Shown: piece by piece, positions 55,482-63,804 of the stretch | How positions within the stretch are numbered: the stretch's first letter is position 1 | Layout of the letters: the number at the start of each line of letters is the position of its first letter | Assembly (NCBI GenBank): GCA_002746975.1 | Contig: NVXE01000008.1 | Location: 95,667-159,666 of the forward strand | Source: Bacteroidota bacterium | GTDB lineage: Bacteria; Bacteroidota; Bacteroidia; Flavobacteriales_D; Sanyastnellaceae | Direction: 5' to 3' | DNA: 64,000 nt | Notes under the pieces: model-generated | Told to the model about the DNA's origin: nothing | What the model saw: the letters and a program-made list of their open reading frames with translations, nothing else | Databases searched by the model: none | Program-made: the position numbers and the translations under genes

Positions 55482-56090
55482 TTACTTGTTCGCTTCAGCG
55501 AAACGACCAGCTACTGCGTTCCAATCTACAACATTGAAGAATGCTGAAATGTAGTCAGGACGACGGTTTTGGTAATTCAAGTAATATGCATGCTCCCAAA
55601 CATCGAGACCCATAACAGGTATGCTTCCACAACCGATACCCGTCATAAGTGGGTTATCCTGGTTCGCAGAAGAGCAAATCGACAACTTTCCATTCCCTTC
55701 AGAACAAAGCCAAGCCCAACCAGACCCAAAACGAGTCGCAGCCGCCTTAGAAAACTCATCCTTGAAGGCATCGAACGACCCGAATGACGAATCTATAGCA
55801 GAAGCTAGCTCACCAGAAGGAAGTCCGCCTCCATTAGGAGACATAGAGTTCCAAAATAGTGTATGGTTGTAAAAACCCCCACCGTTGTTTCTAATAGCTG
55901 GGTTATCAGTATTATGAGCGAGGAGATCCTCAATACAAGATCCCTCAAGATCAGTGCCTTCAACGGCAGCGTTCAACTTAGCAGTATAGCCTGCATGGTG
56001 CTTGTCGTGATGGATTTCCATTGTACGAGCGTCGATATACGGTTCGAGAGCATCGTATGCATAGGGAAGGTTTGGTAATTCAAAAGCCAT
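55482..56090 (-). CDS. sod: Superoxide dismutase, Fe/Mn family
   Basis: Converts superoxide to oxygen and peroxide. The 202-residue protein shows metal ligands His27 (MEIHHDKHH), the His of NHTLFWNSM and the Asp and His in [20 protein letters not shown]. The metal (Fe or Mn) cannot be decided safely from sequence. No signal peptide, so cytoplasmic. It follows the S41 protease with a one-base gap and precedes ispD by four bases. Confidence 0.96.
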   Translation of the reverse strand: MAFELPNLPYAYDALEPYIDARTMEIHHDKHHAGYTAKLNAAVEGTDLEGSCIEDLLAHNTDNPAIRNNGGGFYNHTLFWNSMSPNGGGLPSGELASAIDSSFGSFDAFKDEFSKAAATRFGSGWAWLCSEGNGKLSICSSANQDNPLMTGIGCGSIPVMGLDVWEHAYYLNYQNRRPDYISAFFNVVDWNAVAGRFAEANK

Positions 56091-56091
56091 T

Positions 56092-57801
56092 TTAATGAAT
56101 ATTTAAAGTTTGTGAGATAGAATCACTTTGATTCGTCTCGTTCTCTAGTAGCAAATATAGTCTTCCTTTTTGAATGCCAAACCTCTCTTCTTCCAACAAT
56201 TCATAAAGAGCTCTTTCTATAGCTTCATCGCCTTCATAAAGCGCTCTGTAGAAACTGTTTTCCCCATTCATTATCCTGATGACTTGTGCATAGAATCTAC
56301 TCATAATTCTCTCTATTTCTTCCTCCCCTTCTTCACTAGAATTGTCAGGCCAAACCAGTCCTAACTTCTCCACCACACGCTTCATAGCCGCCTTCCCGCC
56401 CTTAGTTTCATCCTTCCAAACTGGACTAGACTCAGAGAAGTTTTCCGGTAGTGTACCCCTATGTGCATCCACCCATGTAAATGCTTCATCCCTAAATACT
56501 CCTATCCAAACCAGTTCTGCGAGGGCTCTAAATTCCCCAGTTCTTTTGAGTGGAATAAAGATGTCTGGAGTGATGCCTCCTCCTCCATATACTGGACGAC
56601 CTAGTGAAGTTCGAAATACAACGGTGTCCGCGACCTTTACACTATCCTCAAAATAGAGTTCGCCAGAATCAAATCGATCAATTGCATCGTGTGCGTAATC
56701 CACTTCCTTCCCGTATGGCTTTTGGATTGCTCGACCGCTTGGAGTATAAAATCTGGCTATCGTAAGACGAAGCGCTCCAGCATCTGGAACATCGTACTCT
56801 TCTTGTACGAGTCCTTTTCCGAAAGATCTCCTTCCCAAGATAAGAGCTCTGTCATTATCCTGCATGGCGCCAGCGAATATTTCACTTGCAGAAGCTGAAT
56901 TTTCGTCAATTATTATCGCAAGAGGTAGGTATTTGTACAGTCCATCAACTCTAGAAACGTAGTCCTTTCTAGCTACGGCATTCCCTTCTGTATAAAGAAT
57001 TTCTTCCCCCTCATTGAGGAAAAGGCTTATCATATCGATAGCCTGATTTAAGTAGCCTCCTCCATTTGCTCTGAGGTCAATAATAACAGAACTTACATTT
57101 TTAAGTGCCAAATCGTACATCGCCTTCTCAAACTCAATAGCAGTTGTAGCAGAAAAACGATTAATCTTTATATACCCGACTTCGTTCTCTAAAACGTAAG
57201 AGGCAACAACGCTATGGATGGGAATTCTATCCCTTTCGATTACAACATCGTATCTGGCGAATGGCGCATTTCTTACCAAACCTAGCTCGACTAATGAACC
57301 TCTCTCCCCCTTAAGCAGCTTCATCACTTCCTTATTATCTAAACTCTTCCCCGAAATCTCAACCCCACCTACTTCGACAATTCTATCTCCGGCCATTACT
57401 CCCGCTTGTTCCGAAGGTCCGCCCTCTATTGCCGACACAACCATTAACGTATCGTCCTTAATAATAAACTCCACCCCTATACCTTCGAAATTACCATCCA
57501 TCGATTCCGCATTCGCTTCAACTTCTGCCTTAGTGAAATAATAAGTGTGAGGATCTAATTCGCTAATGATCGCATCGACAGCAACATCGACGAGCGCCTC
57601 TCTATCGACGGAATCGACATATAGAACTTCTATTTGGTCTAAAATGTGCGAAATCCTAGACCCCACAGATGACTGGCGAGTAGAAACATCGTCGCACCCA
57701 CGCCCCAACATCATTCCCACAACTAAAGTGAGAGCGAAAATTAACGGACCCGTAGGACCATTAAAAATGGACTTGTTATTATTCTCCGACATCTCCGACA
57801 T
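56092..57801 (-). CDS. C-terminal processing (S41) peptidase
   Basis: A 569-residue periplasmic, membrane-anchored protease. A single N-terminal helix ([14 protein letters not shown], about 20-33) is followed by a helical region, a PDZ domain (about 100-190, [20 protein letters not shown]) and the S41 catalytic domain. The catalytic Ser is in [13 protein letters not shown] (302-306) and Lys329 in [10 protein letters not shown] long C-terminal extension (about 420-569) is helical and charged. It acts on C termini of exported proteins. The start is one base after the dCMP deaminase stop. Confidence 0.92.
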   Translation of the reverse strand: MSEMSENNNKSIFNGPTGPLIFALTLVVGMMLGRGCDDVSTRQSSVGSRISHILDQIEVLYVDSVDREALVDVAVDAIISELDPHTYYFTKAEVEANAESMDGNFEGIGVEFIIKDDTLMVVSAIEGGPSEQAGVMAGDRIVEVGGVEISGKSLDNKEVMKLLKGERGSLVELGLVRNAPFARYDVVIERDRIPIHSVVASYVLENEVGYIKINRFSATTAIEFEKAMYDLALKNVSSVIIDLRANGGGYLNQAIDMISLFLNEGEEILYTEGNAVARKDYVSRVDGLYKYLPLAIIIDENSASASEIFAGAMQDNDRALILGRRSFGKGLVQEEYDVPDAGALRLTIARFYTPSGRAIQKPYGKEVDYAHDAIDRFDSGELYFEDSVKVADTVVFRTSLGRPVYGGGGITPDIFIPLKRTGEFRALAELVWIGVFRDEAFTWVDAHRGTLPENFSESSPVWKDETKGGKAAMKRVVEKLGLVWPDNSSEEGEEEIERIMSRFYAQVIRIMNGENSFYRALYEGDEAIERALYELLEEERFGIQKGRLYLLLENETNQSDSISQTLNIH

Positions 57802-57802
57802 T

Positions 57803-58231
57803 TTATTCCTCTAGTAATTCCGTTTGAATTGACGACTTTCTCAAAAAGTCTATCCCTTCAGTGTCCTTATAAGCCGTTTTGTAAACTACACGAACTATGC
57901 CAGATTGTAAAATCAGCTTAGCACAATCTCGACATGGTGAAAGGGTAATGTAAAGTGTAGCTCCCTCAGCACTATTGTTAGATTTCGCTAGCTTAGTAAT
58001 CGCATTTGCTTCCGCATGAAGTACATACCAAAACGTTTCACCTTTATCATTCTCACACTCGTTAGGAAAACCACTCGGAGAGCCATTATATCCATCTGCT
58101 ATTATCATACCCTCTTTTACAATAAGTGCACCCACATTCTTACGAGTACAATGAGAAAGTTTTGCCCATTCTTCTGCCATTCTCATATAGGCATTATCAT
58201 ACCTACTTTGCTTTTTCTTCACTTCCTTCAT
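57803..58231 (-). CDS. dCMP deaminase-family protein
   Basis: Zinc enzyme predicted to deaminate dCMP to dUMP for thymidylate synthesis. The 142 residues contain HAEANAI (zinc His and catalytic Glu) and SPCRDCAKLI (two zinc Cys), with the dCMP-type segment DGYNGSPSGFPNECE near residue 50, which binds a second zinc and nucleotide in relatives. It starts the tight minus-strand run of four genes and is divergent from the cobalamin adenosyltransferase gene. Confidence 0.92.
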   Translation of the reverse strand: MKEVKKKQSRYDNAYMRMAEEWAKLSHCTRKNVGALIVKEGMIIADGYNGSPSGFPNECENDKGETFWYVLHAEANAITKLAKSNNSAEGATLYITLSPCRDCAKLILQSGIVRVVYKTAYKDTEGIDFLRKSSIQTELLEE

Positions 58232-58252
58232 TAAAGTGCAAGTTAGTATATG

Positions 58253-58260
58253 TAAATTCG
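58253..58260 (+). promoter_or_regulatory. -7 box of the adenosyltransferase, leaderless position
   Basis: TAAATTCG is followed by TTTT and ATG 58265, the same four-base gap as at other leaderless candidates. Confidence 0.45.
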
Positions 58261-58264
58261 TTTT

Positions 58265-58810
58265 ATGCGTATCTATACAAGAACTGGTGATGATGGGACT
58301 ACGGGACTTTTCGGTGGTACTCGATTAAAGAAGGATAATGTGAGAATCGAAGCTTACGGCACTGTAGATGAGTTAAATGCCTTTCTGGGCAAACTTATCG
58401 AACATGATGCTTTATCTCCACATTTAGGCTTTTTTAGGGATATCCAATCCCAATTATTTCTTTTGGGAAGTCATTTGGCAACTATAGACCCTAAAATGAA
58501 GGCAGGACTTCCTCCTTTCGACTCAAAAGCAACCACAGAATTTGAAAAATGGATGGACGAAGTTGACGAAAAAGTCCCCGTACTGAAAAACTTTTTGCTC
58601 CCAGGTGGTCATCCTTCTGTGGCCGATGCACACGTTGCAAGAGCCGTTTGTAGAAGGGCAGAACGCAGATGTGTATCATTAGCAGAGGTTGAAAGCATAG
58701 ATTCTGAGTTAATTGTATATCTAAATCGTCTATCAGACCTCCTTTTTACTACCGCACGTTACCTTTCATTCGTTACTGAGACTGAAGAAATAGCCTGGAA
58801 GACGAGATAG
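58265..58810 (+). CDS. Cob(I)alamin adenosyltransferase, PduO type
   Basis: Makes adenosylcobalamin from cob(I)alamin and ATP. The 181-residue trimeric PduO-type protein starts MRIYTRTGDDGTTGLFGGTR, the ATP-binding segment, and has AYGTVDELNAFLG, RAVCRRAERRCVSL and LNRLSDLLFTTARY. The methylmalonyl-CoA epimerase at 46562 and this enzyme together imply a B12-dependent methylmalonyl-CoA mutase in the genome. No cobalamin riboswitch is visible. Confidence 0.95.
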   Translation: MRIYTRTGDDGTTGLFGGTRLKKDNVRIEAYGTVDELNAFLGKLIEHDALSPHLGFFRDIQSQLFLLGSHLATIDPKMKAGLPPFDSKATTEFEKWMDEVDEKVPVLKNFLLPGGHPSVADAHVARAVCRRAERRCVSLAEVESIDSELIVYLNRLSDLLFTTARYLSFVTETEEIAWKTR

Positions 58811-58822
58811 TTGACGTAAAAC

Positions 58823-58852
58823 TTGCAATTCATTGAGATTCTGTTATTTTTG
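58823..58852 (+). promoter_or_regulatory. Promoter TTG-N19-TATTTTTG of the DUF2795 gene
   Basis: TTG (58823-58825) and TATTTTTG (58845-58852) are 19 bases apart, a full match to the Bacteroidota consensus; the ATG is 41 bases downstream. Confidence 0.75.
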
Positions 58853-58893
58853 CGCGCTGTAACCCTTACACAAGTAAGAAAGCAAGATTAGCA

Positions 58894-59115
58894 ATGTATT
58901 GGACTCTCGAATTAGCCTCTTACTTAGAGGACGCCCCTTGGCCCGCTTCAAAAGACGAGCTCATTGATTTCGCTATGCGTACTGGTGCCCCACTCGAAGT
59001 AGTGGAAAACCTTCAAGGTCTTCAAGATGATGGAGATAACTACGACACTATTGAAGATATTTGGCCTGACTACCCTTCAAAAGAAGATTTTTTCTTCAAC
59101 GAAGACGAGTACTAG
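58894..59115 (+). CDS. DUF2795-family small acidic protein
   Basis: A 73-residue very acidic protein starting MYWTLELASYLEDAPWPASK, which matches the DUF2795 pattern: a short helix, the PWPASKDELIDFA segment and the VVENLQGLQDDG helix. The tail (DFFFNEDEY) is highly acidic. The function is unknown. Its stop codon TAG lies inside the first copy of a 15-bp tandem repeat. It has a strong promoter, so the protein is probably abundant. Confidence 0.88.
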   Translation: MYWTLELASYLEDAPWPASKDELIDFAMRTGAPLEVVENLQGLQDDGDNYDTIEDIWPDYPSKEDFFFNEDEY

Positions 59116-59163
59116 ATAGACGAGTACTTGATAGACGAGTACTTGATAGACGAGTACTTGATA
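59104..59163 (+). repeat. Four copies of a 15-bp tandem repeat spanning a stop codon
   Basis: Unit GACGAGTACTTGATA: copies at 59104-59118, 59119-59133, 59134-59148 and 59149-59163. The first copy differs by one base (TAG for TTG), which creates the DUF2795 stop. The repeats are in frame with the gene. Confidence 0.95.
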
Positions 59164-59172
59164 AGGCTAGGT

Positions 59173-60486
59173 TTAACTGACCTTAGCTAGGAGTCGCCTT
59201 ACTGTAGTTGGACATTTTTGTTCCATCAAAACCTGCCTTCCTGCAGTTAACTCAGTTATTAAATCTTCACTCCCGTGCCTTACCGTTAATAGGTCTAATG
59301 CTTTAGTAGTTTTAGTCCAAAACCCTTTTTCTAATGCCCCAACGAATCTTTTAAGTTTTTCGCTGTCTTCATCAAACACCAAATCAAATTGTATCGCCGA
59401 ATTTTGCATCATTCTAATATGAATTCCTGAGCTGTTTAATGCTCCGAAGACTGTTGATAGATGATCTTCTCCGACAAACGATCTATCTGAGGGGCCAAGC
59501 GACAGTCGCACAACGTTATGTCGAGAAATATACATCGGTACGGAAGGCTTCTGTCCAGGGTAGAAACCGACACGAGTTATAGGGGAGCCGAGATCGATAA
59601 AGCTTCGTAAATATAGCGGGATGCCTTCGTTTTGAAGTGGCTTTATCGTTCGGGGATGTATCACACTCGCTCCGTAGTAACTTAGTTCTAAAGCCTCCTC
59701 ATAATCGAGTTCTGTTACTGTAACAGTGTTCGAAAAAACTTTCGGGTCGGCATTTAGCATTCCAGGCACATCCTTCCAGATTACGACTTCTTTACTTTCG
59801 ATAGCACGAGCGAGCAACGCCGCCGAATAATCCGACCCCTCACGACCTAAAGTGGTAGTTCTTCCATTTGACGATCTTCCGATAAAACCCTGAGTAACGA
59901 TAATTCGTTGCGAAGGGCTTGAGTCCGAACTTGCTATGGTCGCACCCGAAAGTGATTTCCTCAGTGCCTCTCCCTTTTCGAAAATACTTCCTTCATCGAC
60001 TCTCGCACATCTATGTCTTTCGTCTGTGGAAATAACATCGCGTACGTCCCACCACTCAACATAGAAACTTAACTTTCTTAAATACCCTTCCAAAATTCTA
60101 GTACTAGCAAACTCCCCTGCTGCTACCAAAGCGTCATATCTAGCATCAACATCTTCATGTTCCAGAGCTTCATCAAGGGCAGAATTAAACACGTCTCTCA
60201 ATGTCTCTTCTATTTCCAAGTCTATCTCTAGCTCCTTAGCAATTTGAATATGTGATGAAATAATAATAGAAAGCTCTGTTTGGGCTTCTATGATACCTTT
60301 AGAGTTCAAAATCGAGAACACCTTTTCCAAAGCATTTGTAGTCTTCCCCATCGCCGAAACAACCACCACCGCTGGAGAATCTACATGCGTTATTAGAATC
60401 TTAGCCACGTTTCTAACCGCATCAGCATCCACAACAGAAGCTCCTCCAAATTTGTGGACTGAAAATAATGGACTTTTATTTTGCAC
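59173..60486 (-). CDS. lysC: Aspartate kinase, monofunctional
   Basis: First step of Lys/Thr/Met synthesis. The 437-residue protein has the kinase start VHKFGGASVVDADAV, VVVSAMGKTTNAL, FIGRSSNGRTTTLGREGSDY and VWKDVPGMLNADP. A C-terminal ACT-type regulatory region follows from about 310. It starts at GTG 60486, four bases after a TAACTTCG box. No homoserine dehydrogenase is fused, unlike the ThrA-type enzymes. The stop lies just past the tandem repeat of the convergent DUF2795 gene. Confidence 0.93.
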   Translation of the reverse strand: MQNKSPLFSVHKFGGASVVDADAVRNVAKILITHVDSPAVVVVSAMGKTTNALEKVFSILNSKGIIEAQTELSIIISSHIQIAKELEIDLEIEETLRDVFNSALDEALEHEDVDARYDALVAAGEFASTRILEGYLRKLSFYVEWWDVRDVISTDERHRCARVDEGSIFEKGEALRKSLSGATIASSDSSPSQRIIVTQGFIGRSSNGRTTTLGREGSDYSAALLARAIESKEVVIWKDVPGMLNADPKVFSNTVTVTELDYEEALELSYYGASVIHPRTIKPLQNEGIPLYLRSFIDLGSPITRVGFYPGQKPSVPMYISRHNVVRLSLGPSDRSFVGEDHLSTVFGALNSSGIHIRMMQNSAIQFDLVFDEDSEKLKRFVGALEKGFWTKTTKALDLLTVRHGSEDLITELTAGRQVLMEQKCPTTVRRLLAKVS

Positions 60487-60490
60487 GTCG

Positions 60491-60498
60491 CGAAGTTA
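60491..60498 (-). promoter_or_regulatory. -7 box of lysC, leaderless position
   Basis: TAACTTCG on the minus strand is followed by CGAC and GTG 60486, a four-base gap. The CGAC spacer is identical to that of the SDR gene at 47011. Confidence 0.5.
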
Positions 60499-60530
60499 CC
60501 CGAAGACAGGTATTATAACTACATTGCTGC

Positions 60531-61106
60531 ATGGATTCATTACCGATAATCGATATAGTTTTAATAATTATTTTAATCTGGGGAGGAATTTCTGGATTTA
60601 GAAAAGGGTTAATCCTTTCTTTAGCTTCTTTTGTAGCAATTATTGCCGGAGCTCTTGCAGCTTACTATGGATCTGACGCTATTGCAGTAGAGTTAGTAAC
60701 TGAGGTGGATTGGTCCCAAAAGCAAATCGCTGTTGCTTCTTTTGCCATTGCGTTTTTAGGGGTGGTATTACTTGTACACTTGTTAGCTAAAGTTTTGGAA
60801 AAAGCACTAGACATTGTAGCTCTAGGGTTTGTGAATAAAATTTCAGGCGCCATTTTTGGAATGGCAAAAAACGCACTTCTTCTTACGTTTGTGATATTTG
60901 GATTAAAGGGGTTAGGTGATTATATCCCTGAAGATGTCGATGAAGAGTGTGTCGTATATCCCGTTGTAGAGTCAATTGCGCCTTTAGTTCTTCCGTATTG
61001 GGACGATTTTAAGGAAAAGACAGACCTTGAAAATCTGAAAGACAGAATTGAAGATAAAGTCGATGACGTAAAGGAAAAATTAGAGCCCCTGAAAGGCGCT
61101 GAATAA
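60531..61106 (+). CDS. CvpA-family membrane protein
   Basis: A 191-residue inner-membrane protein with four helices in the CvpA pattern (IDIVLIIILIWGGISGFRKG, LASFVAIIAGALAAYYGSD, AFLGVVLLVHLLAKVLEKAL, ISGAIFGMAKNALLLTFVI) and a charged helical C-terminal tail rich in Lys/Asp/Glu. The E. coli homologue is needed for colicin V production and stress tolerance; the molecular role is unknown. Its coding end overlaps the end of the convergent fusion gene by 27 bases. Confidence 0.9.
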   Translation: MDSLPIIDIVLIIILIWGGISGFRKGLILSLASFVAIIAGALAAYYGSDAIAVELVTEVDWSQKQIAVASFAIAFLGVVLLVHLLAKVLEKALDIVALGFVNKISGAIFGMAKNALLLTFVIFGLKGLGDYIPEDVDEECVVYPVVESIAPLVLPYWDDFKEKTDLENLKDRIEDKVDDVKEKLEPLKGAE

Positions 61107-63710
61107 TTCCTGGACTTGTTTTGCAAGTTCCGTTCTTTTAGAAATATAGTCGTCCTTTTCTGAAAGCACCGTGTTAACACTGACGTAGAATTTTATTTTC
61201 GGCTCAGTACCTGAAGGGCGTACCGTGATTCGAGACCCCTTTTCTGTAACGAACTGAAGAACGTTAGATTTAGGTAGGTCGATATTTGTAACGGTCGAAG
61301 AAATAAGGTCGTGATGTTCGTGAGATTCGAAATCGAGAAAGGCAACAACTTTTTCCCCAGCGATATTTTCAGGAATCGAAGTTCTAAACCCAGACATCAT
61401 ATCTGATATTTCCTGTGCACCATCTATTCCCTTTTTCACTATTGCCACTAATCCCTCTTGATATAGTCGGAACCTCCTATGAATTTGTTCTAATTTAGAG
61501 AGCATGGTTTCCCCAGATTCTTCAAGAGAATGGGCCAATTCTGAAAGCACACAACATGCAGAAACCGCATCCTTATCACGTGCAGTATCCTTAATCAAAT
61601 ACCCATAGCTCTCCTCTGCACCTACTATAAACTGCCGCTTCCCTGACTCCTCAGCTATAGCAGCAGCGATGTGCTTAAATCCTGTCAATGTAGTTCTCAC
61701 CCCTAGACCAAACCCTTTTCCTATTTCTGCTAAAAGTGGTGATGTTACTACTGTCGTAGCTACAAAATCCGAAGAATCATAAATCCCTCCATCTGCTCTA
61801 CCACATCGAAGTACATAATCAAATAGTAAAGCCCCTGTTTCATTTCCATTAAGAAGTTGAAATCCTCCTTCGCCATTAGGTACTGCTAGTCCTACACGAT
61901 CTGCATCTGGGTCTGTCCCCATTACTAGTAACGCTCCCACTTTCTCTCCTAGCGAGATCGCTTCTGAAAGAGCCTGCCCTTCTTCAGGATTAGGACTCGA
62001 TACAGTGGGGAAACTACCATCCGGTACTGCTTGAGATTCAACCTCGTGCACGTTTGTAAACCCAAATGCTTTAAGTGCGGGCGGGACACTTACAGAGCCC
62101 GTGCCATGAAGTCCGGTAAAAACCAAACACGCTCGAGACCCTTTTTTTGCAAGTGACTCGGATCGTCTTAACTTTAATATCTCGCTTCTATAGCCCTCGT
62201 CCAAATAACTTCCCAATAAAGTAATCAATTCCTCCAATTCAATATCAACGCTCGACATCTTCACGTCTGAAATGGACTTTATTTTCCTTACCTCAGATAT
62301 TATCCCAGCATCGTGAGGGGCTACGATTTGGGCTCCATCATCCCAATAAACCTTGTAACCATTATATTCTGGCGGATTGTGTGAAGCGGTAATTACAACA
62401 CCAGCTACGCATCCCATTTTACGAACGGTATAGGAAAGTTGAGGTGTAGATCTCAATTCCGGATAGAGTAGAGCTTCAATACCGTTACCTGCCAGAACAC
62501 GAGCTGTCACCTCCGCTAACTCAACACTTTGGTGCCTACAATCATATGCAATTGCTACTTTTTTATGAGCAGCAATCTGATTTTCTCCACCCTGAGATTT
62601 TATGTAATTCACTAAACCTTGAGTAGCCTGAGCAATAATCGAGTTGTTAATCCTATTAGTGCCTGGTCCGCAAATGCCCCTAATGCCACCTGTCCCGAAC
62701 TCAATGTCCTTATAGAAAGCTTCCATTAAAACCTCCTTCATGTCTTCATCTAGCCACATTCGTACAGCAGCCCTCGTTTCGCTGTCGTATGGTTCTTTAG
62801 TCCAAACCTCTGCTCTTTTCTTTACCCTTTCGTATTCACTATCTAAACACATAACTAATGACTCTTTCCAATTCCTTTTCTCAAGACATAACAACTCCCT
62901 AAGCTCGGCCCCCCCCAAATGAGAATTCATAGGTCTAATTGCTCTTGTAGGGTATTCTGAAGATGTAATCCCTAGAACCTCAACATCCATTTTTAATTCC
63001 TCAAAAATACTTCTTGCGAACGAAGCCCAGCACGTTACACCCTCATCACTAAAGTGATAAATTCCACTCTTCAAAGTCTCAAAAGAATTCACCCAAGCAT
63101 AAATCGCTTCTGAAAGCGAACCTGTATATGTGGGAGTCCCCCTTTGGTCATAAACTACTTTAATTTCATTCCTATCACTACCTAACTTCACCATAGTAGT
63201 TAAAAAATTCTTCCCTACACGATCGTAAAGCCATCCAGTTCGAACGATAAAATATCGACCTTCCCCACCATCCATAACCGCTTCAATAGCGCGCTCTCCA
63301 GCCTCCTTCGACCTCCCATAAACACCTAGCGGAGCAACAGTATCTCTCGCCTCATACGGTTTATCTTCAGTCCCTCCATCCTCTCCGTTAAAAACGTAGT
63401 CTGTACTAATGTGCAATAATCCCACGCCCCTTTTTACACAAGCCTCAGCAATAAATCCCGGCGCCCTAGCATTTACATCCCACGCCCCCTCAATATCGCC
63501 CTCTGCATCATCGACCGCAGTATATGCCGCTGCGTTAATGACAACGTCGGGATTCTCTAAATCGAGAACCCTTTCAATCTCCGAAAGATTCGTGATATCC
63601 AAATCCGTTCTAGAATAACCCACAAACTGAACCTCGCTATCTCCTTCGTATTGCCTAATAAGGCAACTACCTAATTGCCCTCCTGCTCCAAATACTAATG
63701 CTCTTTTCAC
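61080..63710 (-). CDS. Fusion of RmlD-like dTDP-4-dehydrorhamnose reductase and phosphosugar mutase
   Basis: An 876-residue protein in one open frame joining two enzymes. Residues 1-286 are RmlD-like: NADP-binding GAGGQLG (8-14), AAYTAVDDAE, STDYVFNG, the catalytic Tyr131-x3-Lys135 (YGRSK) and YDQRGTPTYTG. Residues 288-876 are a complete phosphoglucomutase/phosphomannomutase with FGTGGIRGICGPGTNRIN, the phospho-Ser443 (TASHNPPEYNGYK), the metal loop GTDPDADR (598-605), GAEESYGYL and the C-terminal RPSGTEPKIKFY. An in-frame ATG at 62852 (residue 287) marks the junction and could allow a second product. Start GTG 63710. Glucose-1-phosphate and dTDP-rhamnose synthesis would be linked. Confidence 0.9.
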   Translation of the reverse strand: MKRALVFGAGGQLGSCLIRQYEGDSEVQFVGYSRTDLDITNLSEIERVLDLENPDVVINAAAYTAVDDAEGDIEGAWDVNARAPGFIAEACVKRGVGLLHISTDYVFNGEDGGTEDKPYEARDTVAPLGVYGRSKEAGERAIEAVMDGGEGRYFIVRTGWLYDRVGKNFLTTMVKLGSDRNEIKVVYDQRGTPTYTGSLSEAIYAWVNSFETLKSGIYHFSDEGVTCWASFARSIFEELKMDVEVLGITSSEYPTRAIRPMNSHLGGAELRELLCLEKRNWKESLVMCLDSEYERVKKRAEVWTKEPYDSETRAAVRMWLDEDMKEVLMEAFYKDIEFGTGGIRGICGPGTNRINNSIIAQATQGLVNYIKSQGGENQIAAHKKVAIAYDCRHQSVELAEVTARVLAGNGIEALLYPELRSTPQLSYTVRKMGCVAGVVITASHNPPEYNGYKVYWDDGAQIVAPHDAGIISEVRKIKSISDVKMSSVDIELEELITLLGSYLDEGYRSEILKLRRSESLAKKGSRACLVFTGLHGTGSVSVPPALKAFGFTNVHEVESQAVPDGSFPTVSSPNPEEGQALSEAISLGEKVGALLVMGTDPDADRVGLAVPNGEGGFQLLNGNETGALLFDYVLRCGRADGGIYDSSDFVATTVVTSPLLAEIGKGFGLGVRTTLTGFKHIAAAIAEESGKRQFIVGAEESYGYLIKDTARDKDAVSACCVLSELAHSLEESGETMLSKLEQIHRRFRLYQEGLVAIVKKGIDGAQEISDMMSGFRTSIPENIAGEKVVAFLDFESHEHHDLISSTVTNIDLPKSNVLQFVTEKGSRITVRPSGTEPKIKFYVSVNTVLSEKDDYISKRTELAKQVQELFSAFQGL

Positions 63711-63714
63711 TCTA

Positions 63715-63722
63715 CGAATCTA
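63715..63722 (-). promoter_or_regulatory. -7 box of the fusion gene, leaderless position
   Basis: TAGATTCG on the minus strand is followed by TAGA and GTG 63710, a four-base gap. Confidence 0.45.
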
Positions 63723-63757
63723 CAACGAACGCTATATTTGTTGTACACAAAAATCAT

Positions 63758-63777
63758 TTTGGCACGCCACTTGCAAT
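63758..63777 (+). promoter_or_regulatory. Sigma-54 promoter
   Basis: TTGGCACG, four bases (CCAC) and TTGCA match the RpoN -24/-12 consensus at every key position, including the invariant GG and GC with ten bases between. The next plus-strand start (63805) is 28 bases downstream, the right distance for a transcript beginning near 63788. No other such site was found in the window. Confidence 0.85.
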
Positions 63778-63804
63778 GGTTCACTTAATAAATACAATAA
63801 TCGT

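Noticed and set aside
59104-59163. Short direct repeats considered as a CRISPR array or attachment site.
   Set aside because: Units are contiguous 15-mers without spacers and in frame with the gene; slippage is the simpler explanation.
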